The notes beneath the pieces are model-generated. The model was given only the letters and a program-made list of their open reading frames with translations. It did not search any database and was not told the origin of the DNA. A stretch of DNA of 64,000 bases from Pseudomonas hygromyciniae (GTDB taxonomy: Bacteria; Pseudomonadota; Gammaproteobacteria; Pseudomonadales; Pseudomonadaceae). Both the position numbers and the translations under genes were made by a program. The DNA lies in the NCBI RefSeq assembly GCF_016925675.1, contig NZ_CP070506.1, forward strand, positions 5,516,501-5,580,500. The letters run 5' to 3'. This document shows positions 44,443-53,541 of the stretch, piece by piece (position 1 is the first letter of the stretch; each line of letters begins with the position of its first letter).

Positions 44443-45546
44443 CTACAACCTTACACTGGCAAACGTCGACTCATTGCGCGCCTGGCTCAGCGCCGACATT
44501 GGCCCGGCCAACGGTGACAACACCAACGCCTGCGGGATCGGCATCATCGCCACTTGCTGGGTGGTGTTGGAACCTACGCGCTCATCCCGTGGCGGAATGC
44601 CGAAGTATTCGCGGTAGCACTTGGAGAAGTGCGGCGTGGACACAAACCCGCACACCGAGGCCACTTCGATGATCGACATTGGCGTTTGCTTGAGCAACTG
44701 CCGCGCACGAATCAGGCGTAGCTTGAGGTAGTAGCGCGACGGCGAACAGTGCAGGTATTTCTGGAACAGCCGCTCCAGCTGGCGCCGCGAGACGGCGACG
44801 TACACGGCCAGTTCATCAAGGTCGATCGGCTCCTCCAGGTTGGCTTCCATCAGTGCGACGATTTCCTGCAGCTTCGGCTGGTTGGTGCCGAGCATGTGCT
44901 TGAGCGGCACGCGCTGGTGATCCTGTTCGTTGCGGATGCGTTCGTACACGAACATCTCGGAAATCGCCGCCGACAGTTCACGGCCGTGGTCGCGGCTGAT
45001 CAGGTGCAGCATCATGTCCAGCGGCGCGGTGCCGCCCGAACTGGTGAAGCGATTGCGGTCGAGGGTAAACAGGCGTGTGCTCATGGACACCCGTGGGAAG
45101 GCTTCCTGCATCGACGCCAGGCATTCCCAGTGCACGCTGCAATCAAACCCGTCAAGCAGGCCGGCGCAGGCCAGGGCCCAGCTACCGGTGCACACTGCGC
45201 CGAGGCGACGGGACTGGCGCGCCTGGCTTTGCAGCCACGACACATGTTCACGGGTCACAGTGCGCTGGATACCCACGCCACCGCAGACAATCACGGTGTC
45301 CAGGGCCGGGGCTTTGTGCATGGAGCAATCGGGGGTGATTTGCAGGCCATCGCTGGCCCATACCTGGTTGCCGTCGACGCTCAAGGTGGTCCAGCGATAC
45401 AGCTCGCGGCCGGACAATTGGTTGGCCATGCGCAGCGGTTCCACTGCGGACGCCAGGGAAATCAGCGTGAAATTGTCCAGCAGCAAAAAGCCGATGGATT
45501 GAGGCGCACGGTTCTGGGGTTGGGCCCCGGAGTTGAACGACGTCAT
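44443..45546 (-). CDS. gbdR: Glycine betaine / dimethylglycine-responsive activator, AraC family
   Basis: This 367-residue regulator has a DJ-1/PfpI-like sensing domain (QSIGFLLLDNFTLISLASAV and CTGSWALACAGLLDGF) and a C-terminal AraC domain, with LDELAVYVAVSRRQLERLFQ and IIEVASVCGFVSTPHFSKCY. The sequence and length match GbdR, the activator of gbc, dgc, sox, sdaB and cbc genes in P. aeruginosa. A good GAGGAG site lies eight bases before the ATG. A sigma-54-type promoter is seen about 95 bases upstream. It is a paralogue of CdhR encoded about 4.5 kb to the left. Confidence 0.95.
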   Translation of the reverse strand: MTSFNSGAQPQNRAPQSIGFLLLDNFTLISLASAVEPLRMANQLSGRELYRWTTLSVDGNQVWASDGLQITPDCSMHKAPALDTVIVCGGVGIQRTVTREHVSWLQSQARQSRRLGAVCTGSWALACAGLLDGFDCSVHWECLASMQEAFPRVSMSTRLFTLDRNRFTSSGGTAPLDMMLHLISRDHGRELSAAISEMFVYERIRNEQDHQRVPLKHMLGTNQPKLQEIVALMEANLEEPIDLDELAVYVAVSRRQLERLFQKYLHCSPSRYYLKLRLIRARQLLKQTPMSIIEVASVCGFVSTPHFSKCYREYFGIPPRDERVGSNTTQQVAMMPIPQALVLSPLAGPMSALSQARNESTFASVRL

Positions 45547-45641
45547 CGCGGTATCTCCTCACACAAAGCAGGTGATGGCCTCAGGCGAGGCTCTTGTTAT
45601 TGCGCTCTTCATCCATCAGGAGAGAGGCTTTGGATTGATAG

Positions 45642-45657
45642 AGCAAATGCCATGCCT
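45642..45657 (-). promoter_or_regulatory. Candidate sigma-54 (-24/-12) promoter of gbdR
   Basis: On the minus strand the sequence AGGCATGGCATTTGCT matches the RpoN consensus TGGCACG-N4-TTGCW: the GG and GC are spaced correctly, with GGCA, the G at position 7 and TTGCT all conserved. It lies about 95 bases before the gbdR start. Control of gbdR by RpoN-dependent NtrC/CbrB activators would fit nitrogen and carbon control of betaine use. Confidence 0.6.
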
Positions 45658-45749
45658 AAAGTTGAATAGGTATTCAATAACTCCTGAAAACGACCTGTTG
45701 AGGTGTCTATATAAGCCCACGCCCGGCGTGAGGATATGACTCGGAAAAA

Positions 45750-45950
45750 GCCTACGCTCAGGGTCTGTGAGCAGATCGGTAGCACTTGTGGGAAGGCGCT
45801 TTCAGGGCGTAGGAAAAGTGTGTCACCACACGCACAGGTGACGGGTGGTAAGGAGGGTGATCGTTCGCAAGCTACTTATCTGTTTGCGACGCGCTAAAAG
45901 GTGGCGCTTTTGGTTGGGGTGTTCACTTTATGAGCAGTGTTGTTTGAACT
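45750..45950. other. Non-coding stretch upstream of gbdR
   Basis: No gene is seen. It contains short inverted pieces such as AAAAGgtggcgCTTTT and a GTGTGTCACCACACGCACAG stretch with palindromic GTG/CAC elements. It may hold binding sites for activators acting on the sigma-54 promoter, but nothing certain can be called. Confidence 0.35.
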
Positions 45951-46190
45951 ACCGCCATCGCGGCATCGGTACCTACACAACTTTCAGACACTGACGCCCC
46001 CCTGTGGCGAGCGGGCTTGCCCCGCGCTGGGCTGCGAAGCAGCCCCAGTTAAGCCGAGTGCGGTGTATCAGATACTTCGTAGCGGCTGGTTTTGGGGCTG
46101 CTTCGCAGCCCAACGCGGGGCAAGCCCGCTCGCCACAGGGGAGTTCGTCATTTTTCTGTGAACTGTGTAGGTACCGATGCTGCGATAGCG
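45951..46190. repeat. Nested inverted repeat downstream of sdaB (GTGGCGAGCGGGCTTG family)
   Basis: The inner pair at 46002-46138 consists of CTGTGGCGAGCGGGCTTG and GCTGGGCTGCGAAGCAGCCCC with their complements. The outer pair is CATCGGTACCTACACAA with TGTGTAGGTACCGATG, which is a diverged form of the outer element of the 38029-38960 region (GAGTATCTACAC). It lies between sdaB and the gbdR upstream region. Confidence 0.88.
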
Positions 46191-46201
46191 CTATCACCGG
46201 T

Positions 46202-47578
46202 TCAACACTCCACAGCACTCACCGCCAACCCACCCCGCGATGTTTCCTTGTACTTGTCATGCATATCCGCGCCGGTATCGCGCATGGTTCGGATCACTCG
46301 GTCCAGGGAGATAAAGTGCTGGCCGTCGCCGCGCAGGGCCATTTGCGCCGCGTTGATCGCCTTGACCGCTGCAATCGCATTGCGCTCGATGCACGGCACT
46401 TGCACCAGGCCACCCACCGGGTCGCAGGTCAGGCCCAGGTTGTGTTCCAGGCCGATTTCGGCGGCGTTGCACACTTGCTCCGGGGTCGCGCCGAGAATCT
46501 CTGCCAGCCCCGCCGCCGCCATGGCGCAGGCCGAACCGACTTCACCCTGGCAACCCACTTCGGCGCCGGAGATCGAAGCGTTCTTCTTGCACAGGATGCC
46601 GATGGCCGCCGCACCGAGGAAGTAATCCACCACATTGGCCTCGGTGACTTGCTCACTGAACTTCATAAAGTAGTGCAGCACCGCCGGGATGATCCCCGCC
46701 GCGCCGTTGGTCGGTGCGGTGACCATGCGCCCACCGGCGGCATTTTCTTCGTTGACCGCCAGGGCAAACAGGTTCACCCACTCCATGGCGCTCAAGGTCG
46801 AGCCGATCACATTCGGCTTGCCCAATTCCTGCAGGCTGCGGTGCAACTTGGCGGCGCGGCGGCGCACGTTCAGGCCGCCGGGCAGGATGCCTTCGTGCTT
46901 GAGGCCCTGCTCGACGCAGTCCTGCATGGCGCGCCAGAGTTTCATCAGGCCACTGCGGATTTCTTCCTCCGAGCGCCAGACCTTTTCGTTGGCCAGCATC
47001 AATTCGGCAACGCGCAGGTTGTGGGTGTTACACAACTGCATCAACTCCACCGCGCTGGAAAACTCGTAGGGCAGTTCGGTGCGATCCATATCGGCCACGC
47101 CGCTGCGCGCCTGGGCTTCATCCACCACAAAACCGCCCCCCACCGAATAGTAGGTATCGCGATGCAATTCGGTCTGGGCGCCGTAGACCACCAGGGTCAT
47201 GGCGTTGGGATGGAACGGCAGGTTTTCGTCGATCAGGCGCATGTCCCGCGACCATACAAAGGGCACCGGCACGCGGTTGTCCAGCAGCAGCGTCTGCGTC
47301 TCGCGCAGGGTCTCGATGCGCAGGCCGATCTGCGACGGATCAATCGCGTCCGGCCATTCGCCCATCAGCCCCATGATCACCGCGTTGTCGCTGCCATGGC
47401 CGATGCCGGTGGCCGACAGCGAGCCATACAGCTGAACTTCGACGCGCTGCACCTGTTCCAAAAGAGCACGTTCACGCAAGTTTTGGACAAACAACGCCGC
47501 GGCACGCATGGGGCCGACGGTGTGGGAACTGGACGGCCCGATGCCGATCTTGAACAGGTCGAAAACGCTGATAGCCAT
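46202..47578 (-). CDS. sdaB: L-serine dehydratase, iron-sulphur type
   Basis: This 458-residue enzyme deaminates L-serine to pyruvate and ammonia. The N-terminal beta domain starts [24 protein letters not shown]. The catalytic alpha domain has [22 protein letters not shown] and [17 protein letters not shown], which supply cysteine ligands of the [4Fe-4S] cluster. GAGGAG lies nine bases before the ATG at 47578. It is the last step by which betaine carbon, via glycine and serine, reaches central metabolism. Confidence 0.95.
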   Translation of the reverse strand: MAISVFDLFKIGIGPSSSHTVGPMRAAALFVQNLRERALLEQVQRVEVQLYGSLSATGIGHGSDNAVIMGLMGEWPDAIDPSQIGLRIETLRETQTLLLDNRVPVPFVWSRDMRLIDENLPFHPNAMTLVVYGAQTELHRDTYYSVGGGFVVDEAQARSGVADMDRTELPYEFSSAVELMQLCNTHNLRVAELMLANEKVWRSEEEIRSGLMKLWRAMQDCVEQGLKHEGILPGGLNVRRRAAKLHRSLQELGKPNVIGSTLSAMEWVNLFALAVNEENAAGGRMVTAPTNGAAGIIPAVLHYFMKFSEQVTEANVVDYFLGAAAIGILCKKNASISGAEVGCQGEVGSACAMAAAGLAEILGATPEQVCNAAEIGLEHNLGLTCDPVGGLVQVPCIERNAIAAVKAINAAQMALRGDGQHFISLDRVIRTMRDTGADMHDKYKETSRGGLAVSAVEC

Positions 47579-47823
47579 TGCGCGAAACTCCTCGATAGCA
47601 CAGGCCAGGCGCAATAACGCCTGGTGGCGGAGCTGCTACGCTCAAGTCGCCCAGATGGCGGCATCATCAAGCTTTCGTTGCGCCGTCCGGCGTCTCACAC
47701 CGACATACCCATGCTCACCAGCGTCGTCCCCGCGCAATGGGGCGTAATCGCCGTTTTTTGCGGCGCAGATCGAGAAAAAGTGCAGTTTTGCCTGTGGAAA
47801 AACCTGTATGCGACGTCACCGAC

Positions 47824-47865
47824 ACTGGATACGACCATCCCTGTACTGGATACGACGCACCCTGT
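47824..47865. promoter_or_regulatory. Candidate GbdR operator upstream of cbcX (21-bp direct repeat)
   Basis: Two near-identical 21-base units, each ACTGGATACGAC followed by a C-rich half ending CCCTGT, start exactly 21 bases apart (47824 and 47845). This two-turn direct repeat is the classic shape of an AraC-family binding site. It lies about 140 bases before cbcX and 245 before sdaB, both members of the known GbdR regulon. The core CGACC resembles the repeat in front of gbcA. The rest of the region 47579-48005 holds no gene. Confidence 0.55.
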
Positions 47866-48005
47866 AGGCGTCAGATTTTCACTGGTCCATGATCAGTCTC
47901 GACTCGTTTGCAAGGCACCGAGGCTGCACGTTGCTCGCACGCCCCAACTGCAACACTTATAAGCGCGGTCTAGCACCGCCGGAAAAACACCAGGAGTCCA
48001 AACCC

Positions 48006-48953
48006 ATGAAAGGTTCCCACCCGTTGTTGTTGGCCGCCATGCTGAGTCTTCCCTTTGCGGCCCACGCTGCTGATCCCGAGCAGTGCAGCACCGTCAACTT
48101 CTCCGATGTCGGCTGGACCGATATCACCGTCACTACCGCCACCACCAGCGAGATCCTCAAGGGCCTGGGCTACAAGCCTCGCACCACGATGATTTCCGTA
48201 CCCGTGACCTACAAGTCCCTGGCCGACGGCAAGAACATGGACATCTTCCTCGGCAACTGGATGCCGACCATGGAGAACGACATCAAGCAATACCGCGATG
48301 CCGGCACCGTGGAAACCGTGCGCGCCAACCTGGAAAACGCCAAGTACACCCTGGCAGTGCCACAAGCGCTGTACGACAAAGGCCTGAAGGACTTTGCCGA
48401 TATCGCCAAGTTCAAGAAGGAGCTGGATGGCAAGATCTATGGCATCGAGCCGGGCAATGACGGCAACCGCACCATTCAGACGCTGATCGACAAGGATGCC
48501 TTTGGCTTGAAATCGGCCGGTTTCAAGATCGTCGAATCCAGCGAAGCCGGGATGCTCTCCCAGGTCGAGCGCGCCAGCAAACGCGACAAGGCCATCGTGT
48601 TCCTCGGCTGGGAACCGCACCCGATGAACACCCGCTTCAAGATGAAGTACCTGACCGGCGGTGACGATTCATTCGGCCCCAACTATGGCCAGGCCACCAT
48701 CTACACCAATACCCGCAAGGGCTACTCCGAGGAATGCAGCAACGTGGGCCAGTTGCTGAAAAACCTGGTGTTCACCCTGGACATGGAAAGCACCCTGATG
48801 GGTAACGTCCTCGACGACAAAATGAAACCCGATGCCGCCGCCAAGGCCTGGCTGAAGAAGAACCCACAAGTACTCGACACCTGGCTCGCCGGGGTCACCA
48901 CCCTTGATGGCAAACCAGGACTTGCCGCCGTGAAAGCCTACCTCGACAAGTAA
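48006..48953 (+). CDS. cbcX: Choline-binding periplasmic protein
   Basis: This 315-residue protein has a signal peptide (HPLLLAAMLSLPFAAHAAD) and an OpuAC-type binding domain. WTDITVTTATTSEILKGLGY and GWEPHPMNTRFKMKYLTGG contain aromatic residues of the kind that cage quaternary amines. AGGAG lies nine bases before the ATG at 48006. It is the main binding protein of the CbcXWV uptake system. Confidence 0.93.
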   Translation: MKGSHPLLLAAMLSLPFAAHAADPEQCSTVNFSDVGWTDITVTTATTSEILKGLGYKPRTTMISVPVTYKSLADGKNMDIFLGNWMPTMENDIKQYRDAGTVETVRANLENAKYTLAVPQALYDKGLKDFADIAKFKKELDGKIYGIEPGNDGNRTIQTLIDKDAFGLKSAGFKIVESSEAGMLSQVERASKRDKAIVFLGWEPHPMNTRFKMKYLTGGDDSFGPNYGQATIYTNTRKGYSEECSNVGQLLKNLVFTLDMESTLMGNVLDDKMKPDAAAKAWLKKNPQVLDTWLAGVTTLDGKPGLAAVKAYLDK

Positions 48954-48962
48954 TCGCTGACC

Positions 48963-48984
48963 CTGGGCCGGCGTGCCGGCCCAG
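48963..48984 (+). terminator. Strong stem-loop between cbcX and cbcW
   Basis: An 8-10 bp GC stem (CTGGGCCG/CGGCCCAG, tight GCGTGC loop) is followed by GATGTTTTCCC. Its position after the binding-protein gene suggests partial termination or 3' end protection so that CbcX is made in excess over the membrane parts. Confidence 0.6.
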
Positions 48985-49020
48985 GATGTTTTCCCTCTTC
49001 GCATGTGGACATTCACTACC

Positions 49021-49866
49021 ATGCTGACTGAACAGAAAATCCCACTAGGCCAGTACATCGCTGCCTTCGTCGAATGGTTGACGCAGAACGGCGCCGATTA
49101 TTTCGACGCGATCGCATCGACACTGGAAACGATGATCCACGGCGTGACGTTCGCGCTGACCTGGTTCAATCCGCTGGCATTGATCGGTCTGATTGCGCTG
49201 CTTGCACACTACATTCAACGTAAATGGGGGCTGACTGTTTTTGTGATTGCCTCCTTCCTGCTGATCCTCAACCTGGGGTACTGGCAGGAAACCATGGAGA
49301 CCCTGGCCCAGGTGCTGTTCGCCACCCTGGTCTGCGTGGTGATCGGTGTGCCGCTGGGCATTGTTGCCGCGCACAAGCCGATGTTCTACACGATGATGCG
49401 GCCGGTGCTCGATCTGATGCAGACCGTGCCGACCTTCGTCTACCTCATCCCGACCCTGACCCTTTTCGGGCTGGGTGTGGTGCCCGGTCTGATCTCCACG
49501 GTGGTGTTCGCAATCGCCGCGCCGATCCGCCTGACCTACTTGGGCATCCGCGATGTACCGCAAGAACTGATGGATGCCGGCAAGGCCTTTGGCTGCTCGC
49601 GCCGCCAGTTGCTCTCGCGCATCGAACTGCCCCACGCCATGCCGAGCATTGCTGCCGGTATTACCCAATGCATCATGCTGTCGTTGTCGATGGTGGTAAT
49701 CGCGGCCCTGGTGGGCGCCGACGGCCTCGGCAAACCCGTGGTCAACGCGCTGAACACCGCCGACATTGCCCTGGGCTTTGAAGCGGGCCTGGCGATTGTG
49801 CTGCTGGCCATCATGCTCGACCGCATCTGCAAACAACCCGACGCCAAAGTAGGGGGTGATGCATGA
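49021..49866 (+). CDS. cbcW: Quaternary amine ABC transporter permease
   Basis: This 281-residue permease of the ProW/OpuAB type has about six to seven TM helices, and the cytoplasmic EAA-like loop AGKAFGCSRRQLLSRIELPHAMPSI contacts the ATPase. The start at 49021 (MLTEQKIPLGQY) is chosen by the usual family length; the ribosome site is weak and upstream in-frame ATGs at 48973 and 49003 are possible. It would serve CbcX and CaiX. Confidence 0.92.
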   Translation: MLTEQKIPLGQYIAAFVEWLTQNGADYFDAIASTLETMIHGVTFALTWFNPLALIGLIALLAHYIQRKWGLTVFVIASFLLILNLGYWQETMETLAQVLFATLVCVVIGVPLGIVAAHKPMFYTMMRPVLDLMQTVPTFVYLIPTLTLFGLGVVPGLISTVVFAIAAPIRLTYLGIRDVPQELMDAGKAFGCSRRQLLSRIELPHAMPSIAAGITQCIMLSLSMVVIAALVGADGLGKPVVNALNTADIALGFEAGLAIVLLAIMLDRICKQPDAKVGGDA

Positions 49867-51041
49867 GCATTATCCGATTCGACAATGTCGATGTGATCTT
49901 CTCCAAAGACCCACGCGAAGCCCTCAAGCTGCTGGACGAGGGGATGCACCGCAACGAAATCCTGAAAAAGACCGGGCAGATTGTCGGCGTGGAAAAGGCC
50001 AGCCTGGATATCGAGAAAGGCGAGATCTGCGTGTTGATGGGCCTGTCCGGTTCCGGCAAGTCGAGCCTGTTGCGCTGTATCAACGGCCTTAACACCGTGA
50101 GCCGTGGCAAGTTGTTTGTGGAGCATGAAGGTCGCCAGATCGACATCGCTTCGTGCACTCCGGCAGAGCTGAAAATGATGCGCACCAAGCGCATCGCCAT
50201 GGTGTTCCAGAAGTTCGCCCTGATGCCTTGGCTGACGGTGCGCGAAAACATCAGCTTTGGCCTGGAGATGCAGGGTCGCCCCGAGAAGGAGCGGCGCAAG
50301 CTGGTGGACGAAAAGCTCGAACTGGTCGGCCTGACCCAATGGCGCAACAAGAAGCCCGACGAACTCTCAGGCGGTATGCAGCAGCGCGTCGGCCTGGCCC
50401 GCGCCCTGGCGATGGACGCCGATATCCTGCTGATGGACGAACCCTTCTCGGCCCTCGACCCGCTGATCCGCCAGGGCCTGCAGGACGAATTGCTGGAGCT
50501 GCAACGCAAGCTGAGCAAGACCATCGTGTTCGTCAGCCACGACCTCGACGAGGCACTCAAGCTGGGTAGCCGCATCGCGATCATGAAGGACGGCAAGATC
50601 ATCCAGTACAGCGTGCCGGAAGAGATCGTGCTGAACCCGGCGGATGACTATGTGCGCACCTTCGTCGCCCATACCAACCCGCTCAACGTGTTGTGCGGCC
50701 GCAGCCTGATGCGCACCCTGGACAACTGCAAGCGGGTCAACGGTTCGGTGTGCCTGGATCCGGGCGGCGACTCATGGCTGGACCTGGCTGAAGGCAACAC
50801 CATCCAGGGCGCACGGCAAAATGGCGTAGCAATGAGCCTGCAGAACTGGGCGCCAGGGCAAGCCGTGGAAGGCCTGGGGCGGTTGCCGACGTTGGTGGAT
50901 TCGAATATCGGCATGCGTGACGCGTTGCAGATTCGCTACCAGACCGGCAACAAGCTGGTGCTGCACGACAACAACAGGGTGGTGGGGATTCTGGGAGACA
51001 GCGAGCTATACCACGCCCTGCTGGGCAAGAACCTGGGCTGA
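49863..51041 (+). CDS. cbcV: Quaternary amine ABC transporter ATPase
   Basis: This 392-residue ATPase has Walker A GLSGSGKSS, signature LSGGMQQRVGLARAL and Walker B ILLMDEPFSALD, followed by VFVSHDLDEALKLG. A C-terminal extension of about 110 residues resembles the CBS-type region of ProV proteins. It overlaps cbcW by four bases (ATGA). It powers choline, betaine and carnitine import. Confidence 0.94.
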   Translation: MSIIRFDNVDVIFSKDPREALKLLDEGMHRNEILKKTGQIVGVEKASLDIEKGEICVLMGLSGSGKSSLLRCINGLNTVSRGKLFVEHEGRQIDIASCTPAELKMMRTKRIAMVFQKFALMPWLTVRENISFGLEMQGRPEKERRKLVDEKLELVGLTQWRNKKPDELSGGMQQRVGLARALAMDADILLMDEPFSALDPLIRQGLQDELLELQRKLSKTIVFVSHDLDEALKLGSRIAIMKDGKIIQYSVPEEIVLNPADDYVRTFVAHTNPLNVLCGRSLMRTLDNCKRVNGSVCLDPGGDSWLDLAEGNTIQGARQNGVAMSLQNWAPGQAVEGLGRLPTLVDSNIGMRDALQIRYQTGNKLVLHDNNRVVGILGDSELYHALLGKNLG

Positions 51042-51066
51042 AGACCCAACTGAAGGAACTGGATCA

Positions 51067-51168
51067 ATGTAGGAGCGAGCTTGCTCGCGAAGAACTCACA
51101 GGCACCGGGTTCCTCCAGGAAACACGCGTTATCGTTGACGTTTTTCGCGAGCAAGCTCGCTCCTACAT
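51067..51168. repeat. REPIN (GTAGGAGCGAGCTTGCTCGCGAA type)
   Basis: An inverted pair with ATGTAGG ends lies after cbcV. Confidence 0.9.
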
Positions 51169-51193
51169 TTGATCACATTGCCAAGTTTGAACA

Positions 51194-51225
51194 GGCGGTG
51201 TCAGTGACGACACCGCCGGCTTTTA
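51194..51225 (+). terminator. Terminator of the cbcXWV operon
   Basis: A perfect 9 bp stem, GGCGGTGTC/GACACCGCC, with a 6-base loop is followed by GGCTTTTATC. It lies directly before the convergent betT stop. Confidence 0.75.
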
Positions 51226-53220
51226 TCAGCTATAGACACGGCCAAGGAGCTGCCGATGGCTTTCAAACTGATCGAGCACATCCCGGGTGATCTGCTCCTG
51301 GGTGAAGCCCATCAGGTCGTATTCCTGACCGCCGTTGTGCAGGTAGACCTCGGCGCGGTAGTAGCGCGCACGCTCCTCGTCCGCCTCGATCGACTCACTC
51401 GGCGCCGCCAGGTAACCGTCCAGGCTCACCTCGTAGACAAACGGGTTGCCTTCCATCTCGATCCGCACGCCAATGCAGCGCTTGGATTTACCCAGCAGCG
51501 TCTGCACATCCAGCCCTTGGGCGCGCAGGGCCACGGCGGCTTCTTCCAGGGCCGGGGTGACTTTCTTGTCCATGAAGCGCTGCACCACAGCCTGGCTCGG
51601 TTGCAGGTCCTGGGCAGTCAGGCGCTCGCTGAAACCACGACGGCCGCGTTCGGCCAATTGCGCCTGCTCCTGTTCGATGGCCACGTCCTGGCGCATGGCC
51701 TTGTGCAGACCGAACATAAAGAAGATCAACACCACCGAGAACGGCAGGCCCGCCAACACCACCATGGTCTGCATGGCTTCAAAGTTGCCGGCAAACAGCA
51801 AGCCGATGGTCACCAGGGTGATTACCGCCGACCAGAAGATCCGCAGCCAGTGCGGCGCATCCTCATCCACGTTGCCGCCTTTGCACGACAGGTTGGCCAT
51901 CATCACCGCGCCGGAATCCGCCGGCGTCAGGAACAGCACAAAGCCGACAAAGATCGACACGCCGATCACCACTTTCGACGCCGGGTAGTATTCCAGCAAC
52001 TGGTAGATCGCCATGGATGGCTGCTCCAGCGCGGTCTTGCCCAGCTCCACGGCACCGTGGTTGAGCACCAGGTCCAGGGCCGAGTTGCCGAAGATCGACA
52101 GCCACGCCAGGGTAAAGCCCAGCGGGATCAGCAGTACGCCCGCCACCAGTTCACGCACGGTACGGCCGCGGGAAATACGCGCGATGAACATACCCACGAA
52201 TGGCGCCCAGGAAATCCACCAGGCCCAGTAGAACAGGGTCCACAGGCCCATCCAGCGCTCGGACTTCTCGCCATCTCCTTCGTAGACGTACAGGTCGAAG
52301 GTCTTGAGTACCAGGCCGTTCATGTAGTCGCCGATGTTCTGCACAAAGCCGTTGAGCAGGTGCAGGGTCGGGCCAAACAGCAGCACGAAAATCAGCAGGC
52401 CGCTGAACAGCACAATGTTCAAGTTGGACAGGCGGCGAATGCCGTTTTCCACACCCGACACAGCAGCGATGGTCGCCACGGTGCTCATCACGATGATCAC
52501 GATCAGCAGGTTGGTGTTGCTGTGCTCCATGCCGAACAGGTTTTCCAACCCCGACGACACTTGCATCGAACCAATCCCCAGGTTCGTCACCAGGCCCAGC
52601 AGGGTCACGAACATGCCGAAGCCGTCCACCGCGTGACCGGCCGCGCCTTTGACCCAACGCTCGCCCATCAATGGGTACAACGCCGAGCGCAGCGCCAACG
52701 GCTGGTTATGCCGGTAGGCAAAGTACGCCACGGCCAGGCCGACCAGTGCGTAGATCGCCCAGCCATGCAGGCCCCAGTGCAGGAAGGTCAACTGCAACGC
52801 CTGGCGTGCGGCCATGTGGGTGGCGGCGGCGCCTTCAGGCGGGTTGAAGTAGTGGTCCAACGGCTCGGACGCGCCGAAGTACAGCAACGAAATGCCGATG
52901 CCCGAAGAGAACAACATGCCGGCCCAGGCGCCGTAGCTGAAGTCTGGAGTGTCGGCCTTGCTGCCCAGCTTCAATTTGCCGTAGGAGGAAAACGCCAGGC
53001 CCACCACGAATACCAGGTAGGCGGCGATGACCACCATGTAGTACCAGCCAAAGCTTTTCGAGAGCCAGGTCTGGGCGACTCCCAGCATTCTGCCGGCCTC
53101 TTGCGGGGCGATGATCAGAACGGCGGTCAACAACAGGATCAACGCGGTGGAGGTGTAGAACACCCAACCGTTGACCCGCACCTTTTCCGGTGGGGTCTTT
53201 ATTAGAGAGGCAGAACTCAT
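51226..53220 (-). CDS. betT: Choline BCCT-family transporter
   Basis: This 664-residue transporter has twelve TM helices and the BCCT signature WTLFYWAWWISWAPFVGMFI followed by ARISRGRTVREL. A long C-terminal cytoplasmic domain (about residues 500-664) is typical of osmotically controlled BetT proteins. It brings choline in with protons or sodium. It is divergent from betI, with the BetI operator between them. Confidence 0.94.
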   Translation of the reverse strand: MSSASLIKTPPEKVRVNGWVFYTSTALILLLTAVLIIAPQEAGRMLGVAQTWLSKSFGWYYMVVIAAYLVFVVGLAFSSYGKLKLGSKADTPDFSYGAWAGMLFSSGIGISLLYFGASEPLDHYFNPPEGAAATHMAARQALQLTFLHWGLHGWAIYALVGLAVAYFAYRHNQPLALRSALYPLMGERWVKGAAGHAVDGFGMFVTLLGLVTNLGIGSMQVSSGLENLFGMEHSNTNLLIVIIVMSTVATIAAVSGVENGIRRLSNLNIVLFSGLLIFVLLFGPTLHLLNGFVQNIGDYMNGLVLKTFDLYVYEGDGEKSERWMGLWTLFYWAWWISWAPFVGMFIARISRGRTVRELVAGVLLIPLGFTLAWLSIFGNSALDLVLNHGAVELGKTALEQPSMAIYQLLEYYPASKVVIGVSIFVGFVLFLTPADSGAVMMANLSCKGGNVDEDAPHWLRIFWSAVITLVTIGLLFAGNFEAMQTMVVLAGLPFSVVLIFFMFGLHKAMRQDVAIEQEQAQLAERGRRGFSERLTAQDLQPSQAVVQRFMDKKVTPALEEAAVALRAQGLDVQTLLGKSKRCIGVRIEMEGNPFVYEVSLDGYLAAPSESIEADEERARYYRAEVYLHNGGQEYDLMGFTQEQITRDVLDQFESHRQLLGRVYS

Positions 53221-53323
53221 GGCACAGAGGCTCCGGGCAGTGCGAGAGAGGACACAAGGCAGCGCTTGACCCGCGCCATCGATTTTTCGGCAGTCGACGG
53301 ACGGGTGTTATAAAGACATCCCG

Positions 53324-53375
53324 AAAAACCCCGAACCCCAGCGAAGCGCTGTCACGGGCTGTTTCAGGGGTTTTT
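53324..53375. terminator. Large hairpin in the betT-betI intergenic region
   Basis: AAAAACCCC pairs with GGGGTTTTT across 34 bases that hold a smaller AGCGaagCGCT stem. The T run at the right end gives it a terminator look on the plus strand and the A run does the same on the minus strand. It lies upstream of both genes, so it may act as a leader structure of betT. The whole 321-base gap 53221-53541 otherwise holds only the operator below. Confidence 0.45.
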
Positions 53376-53452
53376 ATGGATGTCAGATGTGCCTGCCAAC
53401 ATGTAGGAAATACCTGTAGGCAGCGACCATTTGTCGCAGATCTTATTCTTTG

Positions 53453-53472
53453 TTGATTGAACGTTCAATCAA
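53453..53472. promoter_or_regulatory. BetI operator
   Basis: TTGATTGAACGTTCAATCAA is a perfect 20-base palindrome, 70 bases before the betI start and in the space shared with betT. The TGAACGTTCA core is the usual binding pattern of BetI-type TetR repressors, which release DNA when choline is present. Confidence 0.85.
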
Positions 53473-53541
53473 AACAAAATAGACTGGCCCTCAAGCCGAC
53501 GAACGTTTACGCCCGTCGGCAGGCCTAAGGAGAGGTGCTAC

